Positions 23,923 through 41,739 of a DNA stretch of 45,126 nucleotides are shown here, one piece after another. A model generated the notes under the pieces. The model had not been told where the DNA came from. It ran no database searches and was given only the letters and a program-made list of their open reading frames with translations. Each line of letters starts with the position of its first letter. Within the stretch, counting starts at the first letter, position 1. This stretch comes from Chromera velia (taxonomy: Eukaryota; Sar; Chromeraceae), in contig JAHBMJ010001727.1 of assembly GCA_018398765.1 (NCBI GenBank), forward strand, positions 64,001-109,126, in the 5' to 3' direction. Made by a program: the position numbers and the translations under genes.

Positions 23923-25227
23923 CCTCCCTCTCTCTCTCTCTCTAAAAGATTTTTGCTTCTTTCCGATCAGACCCGTGTCAGATCAGAATGTTCCAGTGAG
24001 CGCAGTCGTTGATTTTCCTATTGATTGTGGTTCAGCAGGCAGACGGTCAAATGGCTCGAATTGTTCTGTGCCGATCAGTTCAGCTGCATTTATTCTTCCG
24101 CGTCTCATTTTTCATGTTGGCCTCGCGCAGCACTTTTGACTGTTGGGCCGAACACGATACAGGAGGGACAATAAGATTTTTTTTCTTCTTTCGTTTTCCA
24201 GGACAGACGGACAGACGGACAGACCGACAGAGAAGGTAACACAACAGCAATTACAGACAGAAGGTGGATTTCGGCAATTCACGCTCAACTCAACAAGCGC
24301 GCCAAACGATAAGATGACAATTCAGGAAGAGAAGTCGTGAAGACACACGACAAGAAAAGATGGAAGCAAAATTAAGAGAAAAAGAAACGGGAAACCAATC
24401 CTCTGGAAGGGAGAGTGACGCCTCCCCTCCTTCACAGAGGGCACAGCCTCCCCTTCCCTTCTTCTCAATTTCTTCTGCATCTGTACACTCCGTGCGGTGC
24501 GTGCCGGAAATTCTTACACGCAGACACCTTCAAGCACTTTCCCTCCTACTCGTGCACCCACCCCCTTCCTTCTCTTGGTTGCAGCTCACGTCAAAGGAAT
24601 CCTCTCCTCAGTCTGTCTGCGTGTAAATCCGCAGGGCTTCCGGAAGGATACCCCTCACGAAGCATTGGAAGAGAAGAGAAAAGAGGAGATGGGAAAAGAA
24701 GGGGAAAGCTCTCGGTGTGTCGGACCACAGCGAGAGAGAAGAAGAAAAAAAAGAGGCCGGAGGATCTTGAAGACCACCTGACATGCGGACAGAAATTCCA
24801 AAGATCGACCGGACAAGACAAAAAACAGTCCAAGGAACGAACCAAAGAAAGAACAACTGCTCGGGAGGCAAAAACTCAAAAAAACAAAACCACAGATAAG
24901 CACGGACCGATGGAGTGCCAGCCAATCAAACCATCCTCATGCAATCAATCTATTGATTCACAGGCTTCTTCCTCCCCCCTTTGCCTTCGAACGATCGATC
25001 GACCCATCAATCCAGCACTTCAACTAGTTGCCTGATCGAGTCACCTACTTCACTCCCATCCTCTCCCCAGCCAGCAACGAAGCACTCTCACTTGCACCCA
25101 CCCCTTCCCATCCGTTTCTTCGTCACGCACGCAACAAGCCGGTCCTTCGATTTGCATCTCAACAAGTTAAGTACTTTTTTGCTCCTTCATCCGACTTCCC
25201 CCCCACCGTTTACCTTTTCTCGTCTCA
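22194..25227. other. Spacer without recognised gene
   Basis: 22194-22850 is AT-rich with many TTTTAA runs and a CCTAG-rich inverted patch near 22345-22385. From 22851 to 25227 composition returns to that of introns, with scattered (CT)n and (GACG/GACA)n tracts (23890-23945, 24203-24230). The ORFs here show no family motif and no convincing exon borders. The part nearest 25228 should contain the 3' UTR of the proline dehydrogenase gene. Confidence 0.6.
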
Positions 25228-31168
<5,941 letters not shown>

Positions 31169-31424
31169 GCTGAGGCAGACCGGAGTCGCTTCTCCAGTGG
31201 AAGGACACCACGGACCAGACTCAGGCAAAAGCTACGCTGCGAGACGGTCAACGGTGCAGAGACGCGCTCAGTCAACCAACACTGAGTGTGCCTCGATGCA
31301 AATCTCAAGAAAGATTGGCTGCTGCAGAATGAAAAGAGGATTCTTCTAGTAACTCACAAACCGCATGATCAAATGTGGAACTCTCTGGCCAGTTATACAG
31401 TGCCACGAGGCTGTCAATGGCCGA

Positions 31425-31503
31425 TGGCTGTCCAATGTCCATGGCATGTCCATGGCTGTCCGCCAGCATCGCGGGCCCGGCCGCCGCGCGGCCGCCGGGC
31501 TCC
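31425..31503. promoter_or_regulatory. Candidate shared promoter element: TGTCCATGG repeats and GC palindrome
   Basis: Between the divergent proline dehydrogenase (start 31168) and glutamate-receptor-like gene (start 31875) lie short TGTCCATGGC-type direct repeats. They are followed by a 26-bp palindrome at 31475-31500 with a single mismatch (GCCCGGC...GCCGGGC). Position and symmetry suggest a binding site or a structural element. No regulator can be named from the sequence. Confidence 0.35.
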
Positions 31504-31874
31504 GTGCGCCCCTTAATTCGGCCTCGGATTTACCCAAGCTGCATGCATGCCCTCGATCCAAGCATCCTCCAAGCACGCATGCACAAATCGCATGCACTCA
31601 TCTTCGCGCGCGAATGCGCGCGAACAAACTTAATTGTTTTTAATGTTTCTTGATCATGATCGAGTGTTTTTTAAGGTGCATGTATGTGTTAGATGAATCC
31701 GTACACTGCAGGACTATATACAGAGTGGTTGGTTGTCTGTTCCAGCTCCCCACTTGTCACAAAACAGCCAAAAAGTCACGTTTTCTTCCAGAAGATGATG
31801 TGCTTAATAAGAAGCGCACTGCATGAATGACCGGTGCGGTAAACAAAAGTTCACAGAGACGGCACCAGAACGGA

Positions 31875-34361
31875 ATGAGCGGAGCACTGTTAGTTTCGCT
31901 CAGCTTCTTGTTCGTGAAGCTCGTCAGAGGGTATGAATGCCAAGTTGGTGGGTTTGAGAATACCACATTGACCATCACATTTCTCCCCAATCCACGAGAA
32001 GTCTACTGGGAACCATCGTCCGAACAGACAACGAATCCCGGAAATGCGAAGGGTTACCTAGTTGATCTCTACAAAGAGATCTTCGAGACGCTCAGCCTGT
32101 CGTACACTGTCACGACAGGCCCGACGGACGAGGCTCTGGAGCTTCACGGGCCCTCCAAATTTACGGCCACCACGTATGATGTCGGCGTCGGAAACTTCGA
32201 CATGTCGATTTCAGGTTTTTACGAAAGTCTAGAGAGGCGAACATTGACTGACTTTGTATCACCGGTGGGAGAAGACTTGATGTATGTGGCGACATCCCGC
32301 CTGTCTAAGTCTTTCACGGGCGAGAGTGTCACGAATGCGTTTCGACCCTTCACCTTCACTGTCTGGCTGGCAGTGTTGGGTATGACGGTTGTGTCGTCTT
32401 TCTTGTACCTCTTTCTGGAGTATTCCATGAACGACGAAGACTTCGAACAGAAGCAGACGAAGAGAAACCTTCTCCTTCGAAACCCCTGTAGAGCCATGTA
32501 TCTCACATGGCGCTCTCTCTTTTCAGCTTCCGCTGAGCACTCCCCCGTCGGTTTTGCCGGCCGTCTAATGACGCTGGGCTTCGGTTTTTTCGTCCTTGTG
32601 ATCCTGTCCTCCTACACTGCCAACCTGGCTTCCATCCTCACCACCCAGCGCACGAGTGGAAGAGTCAACTCGATCACTGACATCGAGGAAAACCGTCTGA
32701 CCCTCTGTGTACAGTCAGCAACCATATCAACCTTCGCTGCGTTGTATCCACGCGTGAAGACGACCACGGGTGTGGGGTGGGTGAAGTTGCTGGAGATGTA
32801 CGATAACAACGAGTGCCAGGCCATCCTCTTCTCTGACCGTGCTTTCGACGAGCTCCAGTATGGGGCATGGGGAGACACGAGGTGCAATATGATCAAGGTG
32901 AGTAGGCTGGCTATACCAAAATGGAGCTGCGTCGACCTAATTTTCCACGAAGACAATTTGATGACCTGTGGATCAGAGAGAGTACGAGCACATCACCTAG
33001 GCCGAGTGAGAAAGAGCTGGGTAAATGGAACATTCTACCGCGACTGTTTGCACAGAAAGGACAGAGGCGCATACACCTTACATGCAAATACATCCTCTCC
33101 CCTGGGTGCTCTCTGCTCTCTACGTGCGCTCACTCTCTTTTGGTTTCGCTGAGTGATTCGGAAGTCGTCTTGGCTCCTTCCTGAGTGTACGTTCAGACAG
33201 ACCAGTGGGCATGGATTCATTTGGCGTGCGGGCATAGATAGCTTCCTCTGTTTCGCTTTTCCCACTGAATTCTGACTCCCTGCCGCGCAAGAAAGATGCT
33301 TTGTATTGGAACAATTGGTTTGTGCGCAGGTTGGGGAGCCGTTGTTCGGCTACTCGCTTTCGCAGCCGATATCGCCCGACTCGGCGATGGATGGGCTGGA
33401 CAGGGCGATCTCGTGCCATATCGTGAAGAAGAAATTAAACGGAAGGCTGAAGGAACTAAAGGAAAGACACGCAGGGAACAACAACTGTGCCCTGACGGAC
33501 GAGGATCTCCCTGCCGAGGAAGATCAGTTGGATCTGATCGACCTCGGAGGCACTTTTGTCCTCACTGCAGTCATTTACCTTGCCGCCATCCTGATCAAAT
33601 TCTGTCAGGGTGAGAACGGCAATTTCACTGACTGTATGAAACGGTCGGATGTAGCTCGAACGGTGAGATCGGTCTTGAGAAGACCGAAAAGTGCGGCCTG
33701 TGATGGGGACCGAAAGGAGCTCTGCTATGCAGGGGGGGGGAGGGGGGAAGAGGGACAGGATGTGGAGATCGGCAGTAATCGAACTTTCAGGAGCCGGGAC
33801 AACTACCGTGCCGGGGTCACTTTTCATGAACCTAGTCCTGGAGGGCGGGGGGATCCAGGGTTCCGTCTAGGCCTTGATGAAGAAACGTTCAGAGAGGTTC
33901 TCAGAAACGAACTCAGACTGCATCTGAACGGCAACACGATTCCTTCACAAGTGCCGGAGCAGGGACGTGTCAAAGATGAGACAGTTTCCCACATGCAGCA
34001 AATTCCCATGAACTCCCCAACTCACCTCGCAGCCTCCCACATGCAAAAGCATGGCCATGTTCCGTGTGAGTCGGGAAGACCATCAGCAGATCCTCTGCAA
34101 ATCCCTCCGGGGGAAGACAGAGACGGAGGCCTCTTGCAGACTTCTGCAAAGCACCGAGTCCAACAGTCTGCAGAAAAGTCAACTTTTGAGAACGAAATAG
34201 ATCAATTTTTTGAGGTAGCAGGTCCCCCAGCTGAGCCTGTTAGTGCAGCGCACAGGAGGTTGGATGTTAGTGGCGAGGACTGGGACCGCGTCGGTAGGGG
34301 GGAACAGGACGAGATTCCTGAAGATGAAGGGGAGGATGACCGTGCAAGCCCATGGAGCTAA
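31875..34361 (+). CDS. Ionotropic glutamate receptor-like channel, two exons
   Basis: Exon 1 31875-32897 and exon 2 33330-34361, joined at a phase-0 intron with donor AAG|GTGAGT and acceptor GCGCAG; 684 residues. A signal peptide leads straight into the S1 ligand-binding lobe, so the large amino-terminal domain of animal receptors is absent. In S1, ESLERRTLTDF keeps the arginine that binds the ligand alpha-carboxylate. M1 (FTVWLAVLGMTVVSSFLYLF), a pore loop, and M3 with the family signature SSYTANLASIL follow. S2 has a conserved cysteine pair (RCNMIK and NNNCALT), then M4 (GGTFVLTAVIYLAAILIKF) and a roughly 250-residue polar cytoplasmic tail. Aligning the pore by its SP motif puts serine at the Q/R selectivity site. 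It is a plasma-membrane or organellar ligand-gated cation channel; the ligand is unknown. An in-frame Met at 31827 is less likely because it would bury the signal peptide. Confidence 0.92.
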
Positions 34362-35538
34362 GCATAAAGTCATACTACAAAAGTTCAAATCATAGCACTA
34401 AACTTGTATAAAATATGTAAATGGCTCTAGAAATGGCTCTAGTAGGCATGTTAACTTAAATTAAAATTCAATCTAGGCTCAATTGACCTATATATGCATT
34501 CAAAAGTTTTTTTAAAAAAGAAAATATATTTATTTTTGTTTTCTCAGTTAACTGTGACATGCCTAGCTGGATGCATGGCAGTTAACTGGTTGCTCTGAGT
34601 TTCAACTTGCTCACAGTGCTAAACAAAGCCGCCTATAGTATAAGCCTTTTCTAGGCAGTCGACTGCTTAAGGCACCTGAAACATAAATCCTATCTTTAAA
34701 AAACGGCGACAGTGTCCTATAGGGCACCGATAAATCACTTATCTCTTATATTTTGTCCTATTCGATCCCTTTGAATATATACGTTTCTCTTCATGCATAT
34801 CTTACTAGATATCTTATGATATCTAGCTCTAGATCTAGCTTCCTTGAATATTTAAAATTAAAAAAATGATCTTTTGCATAGTCCTAAGATTCTTTCAGCT
34901 TCAAGTCCTTTTATCAGACGCTGTATCATTCAGCCTATGACTCAGGGTTTCAAAGTTTACAACGCCATATGAAAGTTCAATTCTTTGTATTTTGATTCAG
35001 ATAATTTGCTAGAAGCCTCATCTATCTGTACTCATCTGCTTCTGCACGGGCTTGCCTGCAGAACCACACGTCAAAGACACCTAATTTAGGCATCGATCGC
35101 GAAAAGAAACGAGAAGCGAGACCGGAAAAGATGACATCAACGAAACGGAGACAGCAGCAAAAATGGTAGGAAGAAATAGAGAAAAGGAGGACTTAGCGGA
35201 AGTTGGATGAGAAAAAACGTCAGGCCAACAGAAAGACAAACACATACAGTCTCACACATACACATACACACACACACACACGTACTTGGACGCCGATAGA
35301 GAGAAGCAGAGAGAGAGAGAGAGAGAGAGAGAGGAAGAGACGAAAAGAGAGAGCGACAGAAAGAGACACAGACGGGCACACAGACTATATCGTCTTTTCT
35401 TTCCTTTGGTCTCTTTCTTCATTCCCTTCTAGACGGACAGACAGACTATATGTTTCTTCTTCTCCCTTCTTTTCTTCATGACAGACAGACAGACAGACTA
35501 TATGTTTCTTCTTCTCCCTTCTTTTCTTCACGAACACA

Positions 35539-35577
<39 letters not shown>

Positions 35578-35592
35578 GAGACAGGCAGCCAA
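34362..35592. other. AT-rich spacer and simple repeats, no gene recognised
   Basis: 34362-35080 is AT-rich and should include the 3' UTR of the glutamate-receptor-like gene. 35240-35360 holds (CA)n and (GA)n. 35425-35580 holds two near-identical units of about 60 bp containing ACAGACTATATGTTTCTTCT, followed by (CAGA)n. No protein-like block with splice borders was found. Confidence 0.6.
35425..35577. repeat. 60-bp tandem units and (CAGA)n
   Basis: The block ACAGACTATATGTTTCTTCTTCTCCCTTCTTTTCTTC occurs twice, each time after a (CAGA)n stretch, and ends in a longer (CAGA)n. A weaker copy starts near 35384. It resembles the 106-bp repeat at 10143-10331. Confidence 0.85.
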
Positions 35593-35792
35593 ACAAGCTC
35601 GCACAGATACCTTGGCATCAAGCCACTATCGGACTCTTCATCAGAGCCAAGCTGATCCAACCAGGAACAAGGGAAGGCTGACTATGAATAGAATTCCGCT
35701 TTGAGAGGGAGATGGAGGCCTTCCTTGTCAGCTGCCTACCTGCATGACGGTGCATGAGTGTCATTGGCAGGCACTCCCTCGATCCCTCCAAC

Positions 35793-35984
35793 CAGGTTGG
35801 TTCTTCCCGATCGATCCGGCCAGTCTGTGGCTGGGTGCATGTCCGTCAGCCTTCTCTTGCGGTATCACGTTCTTGCCCTTCTTCTTGCTCTCTCTGCCTT
35901 TAGCAGGCCCTCTGCAGAAGCTGCCGTTGGATTCATCATACCCGATCTTGCACGTTTTAGCGTCATCTCTCGCTCAAAGAAGGA

Positions 35985-36019
<35 letters not shown>

Positions 36020-37069
36020 GAAGACGGACAGACAAACAAATGATGTGCATAAATCCACGCTGAGAAAATTCATGAGAAGACCTGTCTGGTACCATCTCTG
36101 TGTTCGACACCCTGGTCTATGAAGCGGAGCGCTAAATGCTGAATGCCAGCAGACAGACAAACAAAAAAAGGGACGACAACTAAAGAATGTGAAGAAGGAC
36201 AAAGGGACAGGACGGCAGGCAGGAAGGAAGGAAGGAAGGAAAGCAATGAAGAAAAAAGACAAGTGCCGACTGACTATGAAGTCCGACTGCCCAAAATACA
36301 ACCTTGCGGCTTCCGCTGGACATGCGAGAAGTGGACGATCGTGGTTCTCTCTGCGTTTCTGTGTTGTCATCAGGATTCCTTGATTCCCCACTCAGTGAGT
36401 CAGTCAGTCAGTCACCTTCTGGCCCGTGTTGAGGGGCCCTTCTGCGGCAAGCAGGTGCACACCTGCCCCCACCATCTCGAGTCGCTTTCTGACTGACTCC
36501 ATCAAGAAAGGCCCCCAAACCAATCCGGACGAATCCAGCTCTGGAGGCTCGACAAAGAGCTTCTGATGAAAGGAAAACCGCATATAGGACAAAGAGCTTC
36601 TGATGAAAGGAAAACCGAAATAGGACAAAGAGCTTCTGATGAAAGGAAAACAAAACCGCAAATGGGTATGTAAATATAGAGACTGGGAGGGGAGGAGAGA
36701 CCAGGGTTAGATTACAGGATGTTGGAGTGGTGGTTTTCCGTGTCTTTCTTTTTCTCAAATTATCCTTTTCCCTTTCCGTTCTTTTCGGCATCCACGAATG
36801 TTCTCTTCGGTTTTCTCGCAGTTGGGTCTTGTTTTTCCCCATTCCTCTTCCTGCTGCTGAAGAATGCGAAATGATAGAAGAATCAGAGGTAGCCACGTGT
36901 ATAGACGGAGCGAGGGACCCTTTCCCATTCTGAGGGGAAATACAAACCACGCATGGCAATGGGAAAAGACAAAGAACATTTTGTCATCTCTCCAACCAGA
37001 AAAAAGACAATCTTCATATCATCACATGAATGAGGCACTCACCTTTTGCATTCCACCTCGTGCACACAT
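35793..37069 (-). CDS. Unrecognised protein, candidate exons (partial)
   Basis: I do not recognise this protein. Protein-like minus-strand blocks with splice borders are: 37069-37043 (short, opens with ATG, donor AAG|GTGAGT), 36562-36416 (donor AAG|GTGACT, 49 residues including SSGLVWGPFLMESVRKRLEM), 36348-36303, 36131-36082 (RFIDQGVEHRDGTRQ) and 35946-35793 (IGYDESNGSF then a lysine-rich run). Phases can be made to agree only if the exon at 36348 uses a non-standard-looking acceptor (GCAGAG), and the end of the gene was not found; a further acidic block near 35650-35600 does not fit in phase. The first exon lies only 78 bp downstream of the GT92 stop, so these might also be an alternative 3' end of that gene. 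No membrane segment or catalytic motif is visible. Confidence 0.4.
36551..36660. repeat. Tandemly triplicated 3' splice-site segment
   Basis: ACAAAGAGCTTCTGATGAAAGGAAAAC occurs three times at about 36-bp spacing. Read on the minus strand, each copy contains the same polypyrimidine-CATCAG|AAGCTCTTTGT junction that serves as acceptor of the candidate exon at 36562. The gene therefore has three near-identical potential acceptors in a row. Confidence 0.85.
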
Positions 37070-37147
37070 TATGTGTATCCAGACTCGACTAGACGATCGA
37101 GAGAGAAGACAGAAGGCAGGGTTGATTCATCTGCTCACCAGCTTTAT

Positions 37148-40100
37148 TCATGACTTTCCGACCACCTCACTAAGCCCTTCCCTTCCAACCTTAAAGTCCG
37201 TGTTGCCGGGGTCGTTGTTCACTAAGCCATCCACAGATCTGTAGTGATGCAGGGCGGCGTCAGAGAATCCGTCGACCTTTCTGACCTTGTACCCTTCAAG
37301 GAGGGCTAGAGGGGCATGGACGCCGGCCGCGATTGTCTTGAAGGGAATAATCGCCATCTTGGCCCTGCTCTGGGGCTTTCCTGCATGCAAGCCATGCATG
37401 CAAATATTATAGACATGCATGCTTCGATCAGTCCGGAAATCATTTTCTGATGTTCAAACATGAAAGAAGAAAGGCTGATGAACGAAAACAAAAGACAATC
37501 ATCGTGTACCCTAGGATCGATTCATTTTCAAAAATGACGCGAGGCCACCAGAAAATGAGGAAGCAGGGAAGAGAAAAGCTCGGAAAGAATGAGGCACAGA
37601 GGAAGACAGCAAGCGAGAGGACGAGCGATCGGCGAGAGAAGGGGGGGAGAGGGATGGGAGAGAGAGAGAGAGCAGTTAGAAAAATAAAGCTGAGAAGGAA
37701 GGAAGATTCAGCCCCCTCATGCACGGACCTAAGAGGCCGCTGTGTGCAGTTCGGAGAGGGAAGCAGGGAACCCGGAGATTCCATTCAGCCATTTTTTTTT
37801 CACCATTCCCCCTCTTGCTGTTTTCACCCTCAGACACTTCTGAAACCCCAGGCCCCCCCCCTGCACGATTCTCTGGCCCTGACACCGGCACACTGCCTGT
37901 GAGTCCAGTCACATTGAACTGAAAAGGGCAACGGTCAGCTGATCTGCCGAGATCCGAAGTAGTTTTACTTCCCCCCCCCCCATCTTTCGGGTGTTCACCT
38001 TCCCATTCAAGAAAATGAAAAAAATTGGGGAAGCTGAAAGCGCCAATGTTGGAACTCTCCCATGTGACAGGCAGGGTATTGTTGTGTCCGTCGGAGCCTA
38101 GCTTTTCCTTGGCAGATGTGGACTCCTTCTCTCGACTGTGGAGGCTCTCGAGGAGTTCTGGAAGTCTCGGGAGACGCCCAAACTCCAAGCCAGAAGGAGT
38201 GTGGGGAGCACTCGGAAATGCAAGAGAGGAAGGCGGACGTTCAGACGGATCTGCGTCTGCTTCCAAATCACCCCTATCTTGATGCATGAGAGCAGGCCTG
38301 TCCGCGTCCTTCCTCGCACCTCTATCAGTTTCTATCCTAATCTTCTCCCCAGCATTCGAAGTGGCCGTTCCCTTTTCTCTTTCTCGGGGTAAAATGAATT
38401 CATCAAGGTCGACCAGGAGGACGTGTCTGCTTCCAGAAGAAACCACACGAAATAGTAAAAAACGAGAAAACGCAGTAAGCGACACTCAAGGAGCCAAAGA
38501 GACCGACTCTGGGGGAGAATAGACCCGACCCAGAATCAAAACAGTGGTAGTGCGGACTGCCTTCCAGTTTTTCTGTGAAAGACTCAATCTGTGTCGAGAA
38601 AGGTACTAAATGCAAAGTAGGCAGTCTTAGGTCAAAGGAAAGACAGATCGACATTCAGGAAAAAGAAACAGACAATCATATCCATGTGAAGAGAAGCATA
38701 GAAAGCACGAGTCCGGTGTTTCTCAGCTCGCAGAGGGGGCCACAATAAGTGAGTCTGCATGCATTCGAACTTCCGACCACCACAGAACACCAAGAGTGCA
38801 ACCGAGATTTCCACTAGACGTCACTGCTTGCGTATGCACGGTTTTGTTTTCTATGTGTACATGGAAAGACATTGTTGTTATGCATACTCTCGGAAGACGG
38901 ACCTGCTATCAGAGAGCCTATACACACACTCTTGGATCACAGCAATTTGCGCAAAGTCCCAAATAGTCTCGAAGGGCCTCAGGGCAGAGGGAAGCTCCAA
39001 AGACCGCAAGGACACCACACCCTCTCTCACGTACGTCTCCAGAATGCGAGAGACGTCCTTCGACACCCCGCCAGGGGCAAAGGGCAGGAACATTTCGAAA
39101 AAGTCCACTCCAAGCAGACGGTACATTTCCAGAAATTCAACCAGACTTCGCACATCTCTAAATTCCCCGTTCACGCTGTCAGGCGGACCCCACCAAGGAC
39201 GCATGCAGACCGCAAGTTCCCCCCGTGAAGTTGGAATTCCAGCTGACGACGATGGACGGTCAAAAGAAGAAGAAGAGGAATCCAAAAAGGTCTTTTTCCC
39301 CCTCCAACTGCGACTGAAAGCGGGCCTGCAAAGGAACGAAAAAAAAGTGAAAACGTGCCAGACGCATGCAGAGACAGTACCCACGGACAGCGTCTAAGGG
39401 CTTTCAAGGATAGAAGAGAGGAAGTAATGTGACAGAAGATTCGATCTAGTTTGACTGCTCTTTTGTCGTCCCGACTTCAGCACAAAAGAACAAACAATAC
39501 CCAAGAGTTCCACTCTTCGACGGATTCTCTCTCTGTCTCTCTCTCTTGCTCTCTTCCCCCCCTTCCCCCTCTCTTACCCTCTCTCTCTCTCTCTTTCACG
39601 CGCGCACGCACATTTTTCTTTTTCTGCGCTGTACACGTCTATTCATGTCCTCGCTCGAAGGATGGACTCACTCGACAGCCAGCCAGAGAATCGGAGTCGA
39701 AGTCTCTCTGCCACTCTCTCTCCAGCCCTTCTGTCTGTCTTTCCACACTGCATCCCCTCCTGGCTCCCCCGCCCCTTCCGCCTCCCCTTGCCGAGCCTTG
39801 AAGAACGACACCGCACTCGGTCGCCTTGCTTCTCCATTGGCAGCAGCGTTTCTCTGTGCGCAGCCCCCATCCCTTCCTTCCGTGCACAGAGGGACTGCAC
39901 AGTGTAGAAAAAAAGTCCCAAATGTCAGGTTGTGGTGTTCTCCCAGCAATCTGTAGGCAAAAACGCCTTCTTCCTCTTTTCCATCACCAAACAATAGTCG
40001 GCACATCACCCCTGAGAACGTTTCAACGAGCCGCGCAACACCAATTGTTCGAACGAAGGGACCACTCCCAGCTTCTTTGTGTGCCTCCACACGAAGCTCC

Positions 40101-40351
40101 CAGTAGGATGACAAGACATAAATGTCTGGAAGGACCATCTTGAACGACAAAGTGGAGGTACCGGGAAGACCAAGGGTCTGCTCTCTATTCCCCTTGCTCT
40201 GCTTCTCGCTGCCGTGCCAAATGAAGAAACCCAGACTGAAAATGCTCCACAAGCCGAAAAAAAGGAGGAGAAGCAACAAGTAAGCTCGCTGACGGCTACA
40301 TCGTGTGTATACTCCGACAATAGTGGAGCATACCCTTCGCCCTCGACCCAT
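37148..40351 (-). CDS. GT92 (DUF23) family glycosyltransferase, 4 exons
   Basis: Exons 40351-39672, 39325-38903, 38426-37729 and 37380-37148 join with matching phases into 677 residues. A short cytoplasmic tail and one membrane helix (about residues 24-45, LLLLLLFFGLWSIFSLGFFIW) make it a type II Golgi/ER membrane protein. The lumenal part has the family's order of blocks: EFRDVRSLVEFLEMYRLLGV, then VSRILETYVREGVVSL, the metal/nucleotide-sugar block LLVDLDEFILP (DLDEF, residues 374-378), and at the end ALHHYRSVDG. GT92 members transfer galactose or related sugars onto glycans; the acceptor here is unknown. After DLDEF about 180 residues of low-complexity, Ser/Pro/Glu-rich sequence interrupt the catalytic domain, unusual for the family. 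An AATAAA overlaps the TGA stop (TGAATAAA). An in-frame Met at 40399 is an alternative start. Confidence 0.88.
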
Positions 40352-40718
40352 TGCGACATGCGAGACTGAAGAATCCACGAAAGACAGAGGCGGAGACAAA
40401 ACGGGTATCCGTCTCTCTCCTTTTGAACACGCAGAAGAATGTCACCAGATGCACTGCAGCACAGATGGGCGAGCAGACCAAACCTACATCCTGCACGCAC
40501 AGGCATGTGTCAGTAGCACCCTGTCACACACCGATTTCAGACATGGACTTAATTGCGCAATCGAGATCAAGCTGAACAACCGTTCAACAACGTGACAACA
40601 ACGTGCATAAGTATCGACACAATATGACGCTATAATGACGCTACAATGCATCGTGCAACACCATGCGTGCAACAGCTAGATGGATTGCTCACTGAGTCGA
40701 GGGCTTTCGCGGAGCGCT

Positions 40719-40755
40719 GCGGCCCGGGGGTCCAGGGCCGCGGGACCCGGGCCGC
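40719..40755. promoter_or_regulatory. GC-rich hairpin upstream of the GT92 gene
   Basis: GCGGCCCGGG(GG)TCC at 40719-40733 pairs with GGACCCGGGCCGC at 40743-40755, about 370 bp upstream of the GT92 start. A similar GC palindrome lies about 310 bp upstream of the proline dehydrogenase start. This is a possible promoter element or the end of a mobile element; function is not shown by the sequence. Confidence 0.35.
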
Positions 40756-41640
40756 GGCTCCAGGCCGGGGTGGGTAGAAAAATAAACACATTTCAAGCCT
40801 AAGTTTTGACACTGAACTTCTATATATAGATTATAATGTCCCTACGGGACATGCCGTGGCCCCCAGGGGTGAGATATAGGGTGAGAGCACTGAGAGGTGC
40901 GTCCATGATCGTAGTACATGCATGCAATAGGTTCCCCTTCCCATATTAATATATGGTGCATAACAAAACCCTCAATCACGGTTGTTGGCTACACAAAAGC
41001 ATAGCCGCGGTATCTGTAAATGCCGTAGAGGGCCGGAGACGGCTGAACGGGCTTCAAGACCGTTGAGAAGAAGAAATAAGAAGAGCTGTGCTATTAGATA
41101 CTTTTGCTAATAAGAAAATTAATGATGTACAAGGACTTCGCTAACACATGGTGTTAACGTGAATAAACGTGAAAGAGAAAATGAAATTGTAACCGCAGCA
41201 ATACATTACTGATAAATCTTTAACAACTTATTTTTGCTTATAAAAAAAAAAATCACAGTGCTCCCTGCTTAAATCTACTTACATTTTTATTTTTTATTTA
41301 CGGAGTTAATATATAAGTCTTTTATATACAGACACACATGTTTCTTTCATTTACTTTCATTTATATTTTGGCCATTCTAGAAGTAGCATAGTAGCATATA
41401 TAGTAGCCAAACATTATATACGCCTTCTATTATCAACTTGCTCTTTTAAATCATCTTTTAAATCATCTAGCTATGACTAAGACTGTGAGCTAGTCTATAA
41501 AATGTTTGAACACAACGTTATACAAGTCCCAAACTATACGTTTACTACGCTTGCTGTATTAGTTGCTGTAGTTGATTGTGCTCACTTACTCACTCACCAA
41601 CATACTTAGTCACTGACTCACTGAGTTATTCTTGCTTTCC
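40756..41640. other. AT-rich spacer, no gene recognised
   Basis: After the GC-rich patch the sequence is AT-rich with short palindromes such as TCTATATATAGA (about 40820). No ORF of note on either strand and no splice-bordered block. It leads into the minisatellite. Confidence 0.6.
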
Positions 41641-41739
41641 TCACTAATTCACTCACTCACTGTCTCACTTGCTCACTCACTTACTCCCTCATTTTCCCTG
41701 TCTCTCTTCGATCACTCACCCATATGCCCAAAGTTAACG

